Assembly: GCA_025594325.1 (NCBI GenBank)
Contig: JANHCV010000012.1
Span: forward strand, 1,391,091-1,455,090
Source of the DNA: Blastocladiella emersonii ATCC 22665
Lineage: Eukaryota > Blastocladiomycota > Blastocladiomycetes > Blastocladiales > Blastocladiaceae
Length of the DNA stretch: 64,000 nucleotides
Direction of reading: 5' to 3'
Shown: positions 29,043-39,599 of the stretch, piece by piece
Layout of the letters: each line of letters starts with the position of its first letter
Position numbering within the stretch: position 1 is the stretch's first letter
Translations under genes and position numbers: made by a program
Notes under the pieces: model-generated
Databases searched by the model: none
The model's input: the letters and a program-made list of their open reading frames with translations, nothing else
What the model was told of the DNA's origin: nothing

Positions 29043-32000
29043 TTACGCCTCCTGCTCCTCCTTGGCAGCGGCGGCGGCGGCCTTCTTCTCCTTCTTCGGC
29101 TTGGCCGCGGGCTCCTCGACGGGCATGCCGAGGAGCTTCTTGACCTCCTTGAACAGCGCCGCGGCAGCCTGCTTGGTGGGTGCCGTGGCGACGCCCTCGG
29201 CGGCGGCGCGCCACGCGTCCGTCGGGGCCTGCGCCTTGATCGCGGCGCGCAGCGCGGCCACCGTCAGCTTGAGCAGCGCCGTGTCCTTGGGGTTGTCGGC
29301 GAGCTCCTTGCCCATGAGCGCCGCGAGCGTCGACGAGGGCGACGCGACGGACTCGGGAGCGGGGGTGGGGGTCGGGGAAGCGCCCTTCTTGCTGCCCTTG
29401 GACTTCTTGGACGCGGCGGGCTTCTTCTCGGCAGCAGCCGCGGGAGCGGCGCCGGCGAAGGCGGCCTTGAGCTCGGGGACCGCAGGGACGCGCTCGAGCA
29501 GCGGCTGGATGACCGTCTGGACAGCCTTGACGTTTTTGCGCGACAGGTTCTTGGTCGCGGCCTCGAGGATCGGGCCGCACACGGCGGGGAGCGTGCGTGC
29601 GAGCGTGGCGAGGACCGACTTGTACCGCTTGATGTCGGCGAGCAGGATCGCGGCGGTGGCGGGCGACAGCTTGAAGGCCTTGAACATCTTGGTCAGGACC
29701 GGGTGCGCCTGGGCGAGGTTGCCCTTGAGGAACAGGGCGAAGAGAGCGTCGATCTCGCCGTCGGCCACGTCGTCGCCGGCTTCGACCTTCTTGATCTGGG
29801 CCACGGCATGCCACAGCTTGGTCGCGAGCTGCTTGTCGTTGGTCTGCCCGATACGGTCGGCGAGCGCGCGCAGGTGCGCGACGGGCGTGGCCGCGCGGTG
29901 CTTGAGGTACACGGCGACCAGGTCCGCCACGCGGTACTGGAAGTGCAGCCGCTCCGTCGCCTGCAGCCGCGTGTTCTGCTTGCGCACCAGCGCGCCCAGC
30001 ACGTTGTCGAGCGCCAGCATCGCGTCGTCGTCCAGGTCGCTCTCCTCGTCGCCCGTCTGCGCCATGCCGCTCGACTGCAGCGCCTGCGTGATAGCCGCAG
30101 ACAGCTGGCGCTGGCGCTCGGCCGCAGACTCGTCAGCCGCGTCCTCGTCCATGTCGTCCTCGTCGTCGTCATCCGAGGCAGCAGCTGCGCCGTCAACCTC
30201 CATGGAATCCTCCTCCTCGTCATCGTCGTCCGAGGACTCGGCCTCTTCCTCGACCTCCTCCTCCTCGTCCTCGTCCATCTCCTCGTCATCCGCGCCCGTC
30301 TCCCCCGCGAGGACCGAGACGAGCAGGTCGAGCGTGTTGTCGGTCATGGCGTCAGCGAACTGGCCAAACACCTGGTTGCAGAGTCGGCGGAGCCACGCCA
30401 TCGGGTGGGCCGTGAGCTCGAGCATGGTATCGGCGAGGACATCGAGCGGGTGGAGCTCGTCGTCGCCGCCCTGGTTCCCCTCGGCGTACCGGCGCCACAC
30501 GGAGACGAGCTCGTCGACGACGGCAGGCGTCGCGGCATCGCCCTCGGCGGCGCGCGCGTCCATGCCGACCACGAGGTGCGCGGCCATGACGAGCGCGCGG
30601 ATCGCGTTCTCCTTCTTCTGCATCACGGCCTCGCCCGCGGTCGCGGGGGACTCGACCCACGCGAGCACGCGCGCGTCCGCGTCGGGGAACGCGCGGTAGA
30701 TGGCGGCGAGCGACTCGACGTGGGTCTCGGGCGCCGGGACCGCGCGCGCCAGGAACTCCTGCACGCGGCGCGCGCTGTCGCGGGTCGCGCCGTGCACGGG
30801 GCCGAGCAGGAACGACGCGATGCGCGTGCGCAGGTCCGAGCCCGCCGTCGCCGAGGCGCCGGTCACGGTCACGAGCGAGCCGTGCACGAGCGCGTCGAGC
30901 GGGGCCGTCGAGGCGTCGGCCTCGGCCGAGGTCGCGGCGGTCACCGCGCGGTCGAGCAGCGTGTCGACGTACGCGGCGAGGTCGGCCTCGGTCAGCGCCG
31001 CGAGGAGGGTCTCGAGCGGGTCGACGGTGGCGGTCGCGGGCGACTCGGCGTCGTCGTCGCTCGACTCGTCCTCCTCATCGCTGGACGCATCACCGTCAGT
31101 CTTCTTGGGAGCAGCCGCCTCGGCAGCCTTGCGGGCGGTGCGGAACACGGCGGGCTTGACGCTAGCGAGGACCGTCGGGATGGCGGCGGGGTCCGCGAGG
31201 CACGCGGCGTGGACGACGCGCATAGCACGGCGCACGTGCGGGCGGAGGGCGTGGCGGCGCGAGGCGGTGGCGGCGTCGAGCAGGCGGACGAGGTTGGTGG
31301 AGAAGAGCGTCGGGAGCAGCGCGACGGGGACCGCGGCGAACAGGTACGCGAACAGGTGCAGGGCCGCGGCCTGGCGCTGCGGCAGCGACACGAGCATGGT
31401 GCGGTCGACGGCGTGCCAGAAGGCGGCGAGCAGCGCCGCGTCAACGGTCGCGGCGGACCGGCGCGAGGGCAGGGCCGTGGCGGTCTCGTCCTCGTCGTCG
31501 GTCTCGAACGAGGGGAGCGTGATCTCGACGCGCGCGGCGGGGACGCCGAGGATGCGCGCAATGAGGACCGACCACACGGTGTGCAGGCGCGGGGCGACGC
31601 TGGTGGCGTCGAGGAGCAGGTCCGTGATGGGGCCGGCGGAGAAGGCCTCGGCCGAGACGGGGAGCGGGGTGGCCATCTTGAAGTGCTCGAGGTAGGCCGA
31701 GAGCGTCAGCTGGTGCAGCGACGTGAACTCGGCGGCGGTCGCGGGGAGCAGGGCGGCGGCGGCGGTCTCGGCAATGGCGGCGCGGTGCGCTGGCTGTATA
31801 CACGCGCGGTTGTGCGGGTTAGCGGTTGTCCAGAAACGCGCGCGGAGTGCGAGATGACACGTACGCAGGCTTCGATCAGGCGGAACAGGAGCACGAGGCC
31901 GGCCTCGCGGAGGTACTGCTTGGCCTCGATGACAGCGACAAGGGCGGTCGCCATCTCGACGGCGTCGGCGGCGGTGGTCGACTCGTGGGCGGCGAGGCCC

Positions 32001-32503
32001 GACTCGAGCGCGGCCGTGACGACGAGCATGCGGCCAAACAGCTTGTCGCGCTCGTCGGCAGTCGAGTCCGAGGGCGCATCGAGAATGTACTTGTGCATGG
32101 CGGCGTGCAGGACGGCCCACCGCAGCGTCGGGAACGCGAGGCGGACGAGCCAGGTCAGGGCGAGCGTGAACCCCTGGCGCGCGGCCTCGCGGCCCGACGG
32201 CACGCCCTTGACGAGGCGCGTGAAGGCGTAGGCGACGTGCGGGTGCAGCACGTCCTGGACGGCGGCCAGGAGCGCGGCGTTGTGCGCCTTGCGGGCGGCG
32301 GCGTCGGCGGGGACGGGCGCGGCCAGGGCGGCGTCGAGCGCGGCGGTCGCGGGCGCGGCGGCGGCATGGGCCTGGTGCAGCGGGGCGAGGTGGACCAGCA
32401 GCTTGTGGGCGGCGGCGACGCGCGCCTTCTCGTCGACGGACGCGAGGTCCCAGAAGTGCTGCAGCACGGGCTGCGGCGGCAGGTTGCGGGCGAGCGGGGC
32501 CAT
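29043..32503 (-). CDS. POL5: POL5/MYBBP1A-family nucleolar protein
   Basis: Two exons, 32503-31865 and 31793-29043, give 1129 residues. Ala-rich helical repeats start with LQHFWDLASVDEKARVAAAHKLLVHL, the family signature. EAARQGFTLALTWLVR and LFGRMLVVTAALESG also match Pol5. The central part has several acidic tracts (EDEEDESSDDDAES-type sequence at about 470-490 and a long Asp/Glu run near 735-790), and the C-terminus is Lys-rich. Despite the name it is not a polymerase; Pol5 acts in rRNA transcription and 60S assembly. The intron is GTACGT...ATACAG, phase 0. An in-frame ATG at 32644 could extend the N-terminus but looks non-conserved. Confidence 0.85.
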
Positions 32504-32756
32504 GGTGTCGATTGCGTGATCCGTCGTCGTCGTCGTCGTCACTTCCAACGGCGCCTTCGACGTGACAGCGATGGCGTGTGGCTCGACGATCGGTGAGGCC
32601 CGCGGCGGCCGGTGCGGCCGAAGCGTCGCGAAGTGTGTACTCACGGTCAGCGGGGCGCATGTGACTTGCTGCTAGGGGCTCTACAACACGAAGTTCGCAG
32701 TTCGAATCCTCGTCTCCCCTCGCGGCCGCGCTCTCTGCAACCTCACGGGCCCATCT

Positions 32757-32763
32757 TGCAACG
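32757..32763 (+). promoter_or_regulatory. TGCAACG start-proximal motif (RPC82)
   Basis: Heptamer 20 nt before the RPC82 ATG. A similar CTGCAACC lies 22 bp further upstream. Confidence 0.4.
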
Positions 32764-32783
32764 CAATCGAACCCTTAACAACC

Positions 32784-34536
32784 ATGAGCAGCGACGTCCG
32801 GGTGATCCGCAATGTGCTGCTGCCGCACTTTGGCGAGCACGTCACGGTGAGTTGCTGCATGCTGCGAGAGCAACACCCGCCGGTCGCTCACGAGCGCCAT
32901 CTTCCCTCCCCTCCTCGTGTAGTCCGTAGCGTGCGCGCTCGCGAAAAAGGGCCGTCAGACGCTCGCCCAGGTTGCGCGGGTCAGCGGGCACACGGTGCCG
33001 ATTGCCCGCCTCGCGCTGCTGGTGCTGATCCAGCACGGGCTGGCCGTGTACTTTGCGCAGGTCGAGGGCTCGCGCGAGGTGCTGTACTACACGCTCGACG
33101 TGCAGCGGGTGCTGTGGCGGCAGCGGTTCCCGCGGTACATCAAGGCGGCGCGCGACCTGTACCAGGACGAGGGCAAGCTGATTGTGTCGCTGCTGCTGCT
33201 GCACGGCCGGCTGTCGCTGGCCAAGCTGCTCGCGCTGACGGACCGCCGCCAGTACCAGACCGAGAGCGTGCGCGAGACCTTCATCCAGATGGTTCACGAC
33301 CGCTACCTCAAGGGGTCCGCCGCCACCGACTCGGTCTCGGACCTCGACGTGCGCCTCAAGCGCCACAAGGAGGACCTCGACAAGCTCGGCGTCATGCCCA
33401 CACCCAAGGAGCTGCGCTCGCTCGCCCTCAAGCGCGAGCGCGAGGCCCAGGAGGAGCTCGACAACGCCGTCGTCATTGGCATGAAGCGCAAGCCGGGGCT
33501 CGCCAACTCGACCTCGGCCGCCGACTACAGCAACAAGGCGTACAAGGCGTTTGACCTCGACCCGGACGTGTACTTTGTCGTGCACTACGAAAAGTTCCAC
33601 CGCACCTTCCAGCTCGACATGCTGGTGCAGGTCGCGCAGGAGCGCATCAACCTGGTCGCCGGCAAGGTGCTGCGGTGCGCGATCCAGCTGCTGACGACGG
33701 CCGCGCCCACGGCCGGGTCGGCGGCGAGCGACAGCAATGAGGGCGCGGGCCTGCTCGCGGCGCGCCCGACCACGGCGACCACGGTGACGCCGTCGCAGAT
33801 CCACCACAACCTCCAGATCTCCGAGGCCAACCTCGCCATGGAGTACCCGCGCGACTTCACGCCGGGCGCGGTGCAGAAGGTCAACGACTACCTGGACCTG
33901 CTCGAGGCGTCCGAGCTGCTGGTCAAGGACTCGAACCGCAACGCTTTCGCGCTGCCTTCGCAGTCGCAGATCGCCACGGTGCTGCAGGTGCGGCACGCAC
34001 AGCACTACGCGTACAAGCGGCACGGCAAGTGGGGCATGCGCATCTTCCGCGCGCTGCTGCTGCGCGGCAAGCTCGAGGAGAAGCAGCTCGCCACGCTCAC
34101 CATGCTCCCCGTGTCGTCCGCCCGCCGCGCCATGTACGAGATGCACCACCAGGGCCTGATCGAGCTGCAGCTCGTGCACAAGACGGCCGACCGCGCCCCG
34201 ATGCGCACCTTCTACATCTTCTACATCGACATGCCCAACATGGTGCGGTCGTTCCGCCTGGGCCTGCGCCAGGCGCTGTGCAACGCGGCCGAGCGGCTGG
34301 TCGCGACCGAGGCCGTGGCGCGCGGCGGGGCGGGCGCGGCAGCGGCGGCGGCAGCGGCGCGGCGGCAGCGACTCCTGGCCAAGCGCGCGGCCGAGGCGGA
34401 CGGCGGCGAGGAAGGGGACGATGTGGACAAGGACATGGTGGACGCCGAGACGCTGATGCAGAAGAACGAGAAGGCGCAGCGCATGCTCAAGGTGGCGCTG
34501 CTGCGGCTCGACAAGGACATGCTCATCTACGAGTAG
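32784..34536 (+). CDS. RPC82: RNA polymerase III subunit C3 (RPC82/POLR3C)
   Basis: Two exons, 32784-32846 and 32923-34536, give 558 residues (human POLR3C 534, yeast 654). The N-terminus VRIMRN-like VIRNVLLPHFGEHVT joins VACALAKKGRQTLAQVA in phase. Four winged-helix modules follow, including LALLVLIQHGLAVYF, YDLDPDVYFVVHYEKFH-type sequence (FDLDPDVYFVVHYEKFH) and the third one near RIFRALLLRGKLEEKQLATL. The C-terminus has a coiled stretch with LMQKNEKAQRMLKVALLRLD. It belongs to the Rpc82-Rpc34-Rpc31 initiation subcomplex. The stop is 31 bp from the end of the convergent ZNHIT1. Confidence 0.92.
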
Positions 34537-34567
34537 GTTTCGCACGGTTGTATTGGGTCCTCTCTTT

Positions 34568-35288
34568 TTATAGCGTAAACTTCATACACCTGCCGCGTCG
34601 GTTCAGCGTCAGTTCCCCACGAATCAAAAAGTAGCAGTGGCGCGAGGTGACGGTACCGGGTCTCGGTGTGGGTGCCCTGGCACGGCAGCGAGCAGTAGAG
34701 CATGCCGCACTTGACGCACGTGTAGGCGGCCTTGAACCCGCACACGGAGCACAGCTTGCGCGCGGGCCGCGTGGACGGGCCGACGACGGCGGTCAGGTAG
34801 GTCGGAATGTCGGGCGGGTAGTACTCGAGCCGCTACCTCGTGGTCGTGAGTGGGGTAGGGGGTCTCACAGCGCGGCGGTGGCGGCGTACCGACTCCTCGA
34901 TGTGCGACGCCAGCGTGCGCTTGGCCTGGAGGACACGGGCGACGCGCGCGCTCTTCTGCTGCTGTTGCCGCTTGCGCCCGCGCGGCGGCTTCCCTCCCGG
35001 CAGCAGCACGCCCGCAGCGGCGGCCTGGACGAGCTCGTCGGCAAACGACGTGCTCCCGCCCGCCACGGCCGCCGACTCGGACGCACCGCCCGCAACGGCC
35101 GACGCGAGAAAGGCGCCGAACGGGTCGTCAGCGGCCGCCACGGCCGAGGAGGCACCCGCCCCGCGCGCGACGGCGTAGTTGTCCGAGTCGAGGTCGCTCA
35201 GGTGGCGCTGCTTGTGCATCCAGCGCATCGCGTCGTCCATGGCCTTGCGCGCGGACGCGGCGCGCGGGTTGGTTGTCGTGTGATTCAT
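34568..35288 (-). CDS. ZNHIT1: HIT zinc-finger protein ZNHIT1/Vps71
   Basis: Three exons, 35288-34890, 34832-34657 and 34589-34568, give 198 residues. The last exon is only 22 nt: splicing out 67 nt (GTACCG...GGCAG) gives HTETRCMKFTL and stop, closely matching the human end HQETRCLKWTV and restoring a Cys ligand that the unspliced frame lacks. Before it lie YYPPDIPTYLTAVVGPSTRP and the HIT finger CSVCGFKAAYTCVKCGMLYC. The N-terminus is basic and low complexity. A subunit of the SWR1/SRCAP complex that deposits H2A.Z. Confidence 0.9.
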
Positions 35289-35418
35289 GGCAGCGTGAGG
35301 TGTGATGATGAGAGAGCGCTGACCGAGGCGCGGGACTCTTTTGCCTTGCTCGCTCAGCCGCGGCCGACCATCAACAACCGCGCTCGCTCTCTCTCTCCAC
35401 CCTAAACAACGCATCGCC

Positions 35419-36435
35419 ATGTCATTCCCGCCCAACGTCGACCGCACCTACAACCCGGCGCTGGTGCGGCTGCACCCGGCCAACCAGCACCCGGTGCTGC
35501 GCGCGTGGGCGTCCGAGCCCTCCATCACGCCCGCGTCCCTGGTCTACCCGGTGTTCATTGTCGACGACGAGGACGCCGTCGAGCCCATCGCGTCGCTGCC
35601 GGGCGTCGCGCGGTACGGCGTGCGGTCGCTGGTCGCGCACCTGCGCCCGCTCGTCGCCAAGGGCCTCGGGACCGTGCTGCTGTTCGGCGTGCCGACCAAG
35701 ATCCCCAAGGACAACGCCGGCAGCGCCGCGCTCGACCCCAAGACCCCCGTGGTCCTCGCCCTCGCCGCCCTGCGCGCCGAGTTCCCGCACCTCGTCCTGG
35801 CCGTCGACCTGTGCCTGTGCGCCTACACGTCGCACGGCCACTGCGGCATTCTCGGGGACGACGAGACCCTCGACAACGCCGCCAGCATCGCGCAGCTCGC
35901 GCGCGTCGCCGTCCACTACGCGCAGGCCGGCGCCCAGATCATCGCGCCCAGCGACATGACGGACAACCGCGTGCACGCCATCAAGCAGGCGCTGTACGCC
36001 AGCGCCCTCGACAAGGTGTCGGTCATGGCGTACTCGGCCAAGTTCGCGTCCGTCTTCTACGGCCCGTTCCGCGACGCGGCCAAGTCGGCGCCCGGCAAGG
36101 GCGACCGCAAGTGCTACCAGCTGCCGCCCAACTCGCGCAAGCTCGCGCGCCGCGCCATTGTGCGCGACGTGGCCGAGGGCGCCGACATGATCATGGTCAA
36201 GCCGGGCTACCCGTACCTCGACATTGTGCGCGACGCCGCCGACCTCGCCCCGGACGTGCCCGTCGCCGTGTACCAGGTTTCGGGCGAGTACGCCATGCTC
36301 TACCACGGCGCCCAGGCGGGGGCTTACGAGCTCAAGGGCGCCGTCATGGAGTCGCTCGAGGCGTGCCTGCGCGCCGGCGCTACCATCCTCATCACCTACT
36401 ACACGCCGCAGCTGCTCGACTGGATCCGCGAGTAG
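35419..36435 (+). CDS. HEM2: Delta-aminolevulinic acid dehydratase (porphobilinogen synthase)
   Basis: Single exon, 338 residues. Zn-binding Cys triad in [14 protein letters not shown]. The two active-site lysines are in [18 protein letters not shown] and [16 protein letters not shown], with the intervening [16 protein letters not shown] block. [17 protein letters not shown] and [15 protein letters not shown] are also diagnostic. It condenses two 5-aminolevulinate molecules to porphobilinogen in cytosolic haem synthesis; the Cys triad marks it as the zinc-dependent animal/fungal type. Convergent with the next gene, 46 bp apart. Confidence 0.97.
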   Translation: MSFPPNVDRTYNPALVRLHPANQHPVLRAWASEPSITPASLVYPVFIVDDEDAVEPIASLPGVARYGVRSLVAHLRPLVAKGLGTVLLFGVPTKIPKDNAGSAALDPKTPVVLALAALRAEFPHLVLAVDLCLCAYTSHGHCGILGDDETLDNAASIAQLARVAVHYAQAGAQIIAPSDMTDNRVHAIKQALYASALDKVSVMAYSAKFASVFYGPFRDAAKSAPGKGDRKCYQLPPNSRKLARRAIVRDVAEGADMIMVKPGYPYLDIVRDAADLAPDVPVAVYQVSGEYAMLYHGAQAGAYELKGAVMESLEACLRAGATILITYYTPQLLDWIRE

Positions 36436-36481
36436 TCTGTCTCTATTCTTTTACTCTATCGGGGATGGTATACAAACACAA

Positions 36482-37909
36482 TCATACGCGCACCCGCAGC
36501 TCCGACTTGATCTTCTCGACCACGGCTAGGTCGCGCCAGTACCGTTGCGTGAGCGCCTCGAGCTCCTCGTCGTGCTCCGACTTGGGCCCCCCACCTCCCG
36601 CCTGCGCTGCTGGTGGCGCACCCCGCGGGCCCGCAACGTGCGAGATACTCCCGCCCGCACTCACCGCGAGCGGCGGCAGCACGGGCGCGCGCGGCCGCGG
36701 GACGCCCGCCGCGTACTCGGCCATCTTGCGCCGCCGCGCCCGCGCTTCCTCGACTGCCGGGTCCGGCGCGGGCGCCAGAGGCAGCGACGGCGACGGGTCC
36801 TCGGAAGTTGAGGCCGGACCGTTGCTCGCGCGGCTCGACGTCCGCTGCTGCTGTTGCTGTGAGGCAATTGCGGCCGCGCGCAGCTGCTGGCCGTAGCTCT
36901 GCGCGCGCCGCACGCGCGCCAGCCGTTCGAGGAACTCGGGCGCTGTGCGGTTGATGGGCAGGCCGCCGAGCTTGACGGGCTCGCGCAGCCGCGCGGCTGA
37001 GATGCGCGGCGGCGGGGGCGATGCTGCGGCCGCCGCTGCAGCGTATGTCATGGCGGGGTTCGTACTAACGCCGGCGGACGCAGGAGTCGTGGCGAGCGGC
37101 GAGAAGGCGACGGCAGGACCGCTGCCCGAGGCTGGCTGGCGCGGCGGCGGCCACACGGGGTGCTCGGACGCGGTCGCGGCGGTCGATGACGAGGAGGGCG
37201 AAGGGACCCACTGCGCCTTGAACTGGAACTTGCGCGGGCCTTCGAGCGGGCCGGCCTCGGGCGGCGTCTGTGGCCGCGTCTGCGGGGGCGGCGGGACGGG
37301 TGCGTGCTGGGCCGGCGTGGTCGACCCGCGCGACTTGCGGCGCAGGACGCCGCCGGGGCGCGACGTGGGCGTGTCGACGAGCAGCCGCGGGACGGGCGGC
37401 GGCGGTCCCGCGCGTACCGATGAGGCGGGTACCGCCAGACTCCGTCCAGCGGGAGCGTGGGCCCCGCGGCCAGGCGATGCGGGTGCTCCGTCGTGCGCGC
37501 CGAGATCGTAGGCCGCGAGCGCGATCCGGGCCGCCGCCGAGGCGGCGCGCGCACCCGCGTCAACGACGCTCTGGTGTTTGGCGCCCTGCATGTTCGGGAG
37601 CGGCGCGGGGGCCGTCATGGCGAGCGCGCGGTCGGCGTCGTCGGCCATGCGGCGCAGCGACGCGAGCGACCATGCCGCGGGCAGGGACTCGGCGAGCGCG
37701 ACGAGCGACGGCGGCGCGGGCCGCGCGGCGTGTGACTTGGCGGTACTCGTGTTGAAGTCTGCGGCTGACGCTGAGGCCGAGGTGCTCATGGTCGGGTTGG
37801 TAGTGGTCGACGTGGCCGCGCCCGCGTGCGAGCGCCGCGGCGGTTTCTGGCCCGAGGCGCCGCCGCCGCGCGTGGATCGCGGCGTCGAGGTCGGTGCGGG
37901 GCGTGTCAT
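36482..37909 (-). CDS. Disordered protein with conserved-looking C-terminus, unrecognised
   Basis: Single exon, 475 residues, true ATG start. Mostly low complexity (Pro, Ala, Ser, Thr). Segments that look constrained: KFQFKAQWVPSPSS near 225, REPVKLGGLPINRTAPEFLE near 305, a helix with RARRRKMAEYAAGVPRPRAP, and the C-terminal helix EELEALTQRYWRDLAVVEKI. The RxKMxEYAxxVPxP phrase is reminiscent of short motifs I associate with some centrosomal or ciliary proteins, but I cannot assign a family and the link is weak. It may be an adaptor with short linear motifs. Confidence 0.65.
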   Translation of the reverse strand: MTRPAPTSTPRSTRGGGASGQKPPRRSHAGAATSTTTNPTMSTSASASAADFNTSTAKSHAARPAPPSLVALAESLPAAWSLASLRRMADDADRALAMTAPAPLPNMQGAKHQSVVDAGARAASAAARIALAAYDLGAHDGAPASPGRGAHAPAGRSLAVPASSVRAGPPPPVPRLLVDTPTSRPGGVLRRKSRGSTTPAQHAPVPPPPQTRPQTPPEAGPLEGPRKFQFKAQWVPSPSSSSTAATASEHPVWPPPRQPASGSGPAVAFSPLATTPASAGVSTNPAMTYAAAAAAASPPPPRISAARLREPVKLGGLPINRTAPEFLERLARVRRAQSYGQQLRAAAIASQQQQQRTSSRASNGPASTSEDPSPSLPLAPAPDPAVEEARARRRKMAEYAAGVPRPRAPVLPPLAVSAGGSISHVAGPRGAPPAAQAGGGGPKSEHDEELEALTQRYWRDLAVVEKIKSELRVRV

Positions 37910-38042
37910 TGCAGTTGCGGCTGCTGTGGATCCATTCGAGTTACATGTGGGGAGCGGGAGGGAAGAGGAGCGCGATCATACGTTCGTGGTGACGCGCCGA
38001 GGCAGAGGGGGAGACACTTTGCCGTGGGAGACACTTCTCCCC

Positions 38043-38049
38043 TGCAACG
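38043..38049 (+). promoter_or_regulatory. TGCAACG start-proximal motif (JMJD7)
   Basis: Heptamer 16 nt before the JMJD7 ATG; a second TGCAACG falls at 38081-38087, just inside the coding sequence. Confidence 0.4.
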
Positions 38050-38065
38050 ACCACCATCTGCTGCC

Positions 38066-39573
38066 ATGAAAGCTTCTGACATGCAACGACACCCCGCAAC
38101 GGGGCCCGACACGGTCTCCGCGGACGTCCTCCGCCGCGCCCTGCGCGAGCTCTCGGCAAATGTGCAAGGTTCCTCTCGCCCTGCTGCAGCCAAGCGCGAC
38201 GTGCAGCGCCACCAACACCCGCGGCCCCTCTAGATCTATGTGTCCCCGCGAGCGGCGAGTGCCTCCGCGTGCGCGGCGCACCGACCGCGCTCGAGTTCCT
38301 ACGCATGGTCCGCAACAACCAGCCCGTCGTCTTTGAGGGTGCGTCCGCGTCTTCGCTGCCGCTCTACGACGCCGTGTTCTGATGCCCGCCATCCGATCCA
38401 GGTCTCGCCACGGACTGGCCCGCGCTCAGCAAGTGGACGCCCGAGTACCTGACCGCCGTCATGGGCGACCGCAGCGTGACGACCTCGTTCACGCCGACCG
38501 GGTACGCCCACCTCGCCTGCCGCGCTCCCACATCCAACCTTACCGCGAGATCAACGTAGCTTCGCTGACGCGCCACTGCACGTCGCGGAGACGGGCACGA
38601 CCTACTTTGTCCTGCCGCACGACGTGCGCCTTCCGTTCCGCGACTCGCTGGCGCACCTGCTCGCGACGCGGGCCCAGAGTCCCGCCGCCCCCGCGCTGCC
38701 GTCGCTCGCGACCGCCGACATCACCGCGACGCACCCCGCCGTCGTCGTGGCGTCGCCGACGCCCGGCGTCCCCGTCGCGTACATGCAGACGCAGAACGGG
38801 TGTCTCTCGGATCCGGGCGAGTGGGCCGCGCTGCGCGCTACGGGCGACGTGCCCGCGACGCTCAGCTGGGCCGACGAGGCTATGGGGGGCGCCGGGCCCG
38901 ACGCCGTCAACGTGTGGTTCGGGTCGGCGGCGGCTGCGACCGCTGTCCACAAGGACCCCTACGAGAACCTGTACGCTGTCGTCGCGGGGACTAAAGTGTT
39001 CCGCCTGTACCCGCCGAGCGAGGCGTGGCGCATGCAGGGTACGTCAAGGCTTGTTGGTGCGAGGGGTGTGCGCTGGTGCTGACCGCGTGGCCGCTTGTAG
39101 AGGAGCAGCTCGTGCCCGCGCACTACGCACCGCACGCGTCGGGGAGCGCGGCCAAGGGGCTCGAGGTCGGCGACGCGTTCGCCGTGGTCCCGGACGCGGA
39201 CGCGCCGAGCGTGCCGTGGATCGTGGCGCCCGACGCGGACGCCGTGTGCATCGAGGTACACGTTCACGCTGGCGACGTGGTACGCTCCCTCCCTCGCACA
39301 GCGGAGACCGCCCCCGCCTGCTAACGCAGACGTCCGCGCGCCTAGCTCTTCCTGCCCTCTCAATGGTACCACGCCGTGCACCAGGTCCCGTCGGACACCG
39401 ACGTGAACCCGCTCGTGGTCGCCGTCAACTGGTGGTACGACATGCAGTACGGGTCGGCGTTTGCGCACCAGCAGCTCGTCCGCGCGCTCGGCAGCGTGCT
39501 GCGGACGGGCGCGCTTCCGCCCGCGCCCGCCGGCCTGTCCGACTCGGACGACTCAGACTACAACGACGAGTGA
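38066..39573 (+). CDS. JMJD7: JmjC-domain oxygenase, JMJD7 type
   Basis: Six exons, 38066-38168, 38234-38338, 38402-38501, 38560-39038, 39101-39279 and 39346-39573, give 397 residues. The order matches JMJD7: [64 protein letters not shown], Fe ligands His and Asp in [16 protein letters not shown], distal His in [10 protein letters not shown], and [19 protein letters not shown]7 is a 2-oxoglutarate/Fe(II) lysyl hydroxylase of DRG GTPases. All five introns are short (57-65 nt) and close in phase. The C-terminus is acidic. Convergent with the next gene, 26 bp apart. Confidence 0.92.
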
Positions 39574-39599
39574 ACTCCCAAATGTATTCTCCGCTCACC

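Noticed and set aside
29703-32231. 842-residue open frame opposite POL5
   Set aside because: Arg/Gly/Val-rich composition typical of GC-rich antisense; the minus-strand POL5 has clear family sequence.
32654-32722. tRNA-like 3' end (GTTCGAATCC followed by TCTCCCC)
   Set aside because: The T-stem pairs poorly (three of five), the acceptor does not pair fully with upstream GGGGCGC, and no D-arm is seen.
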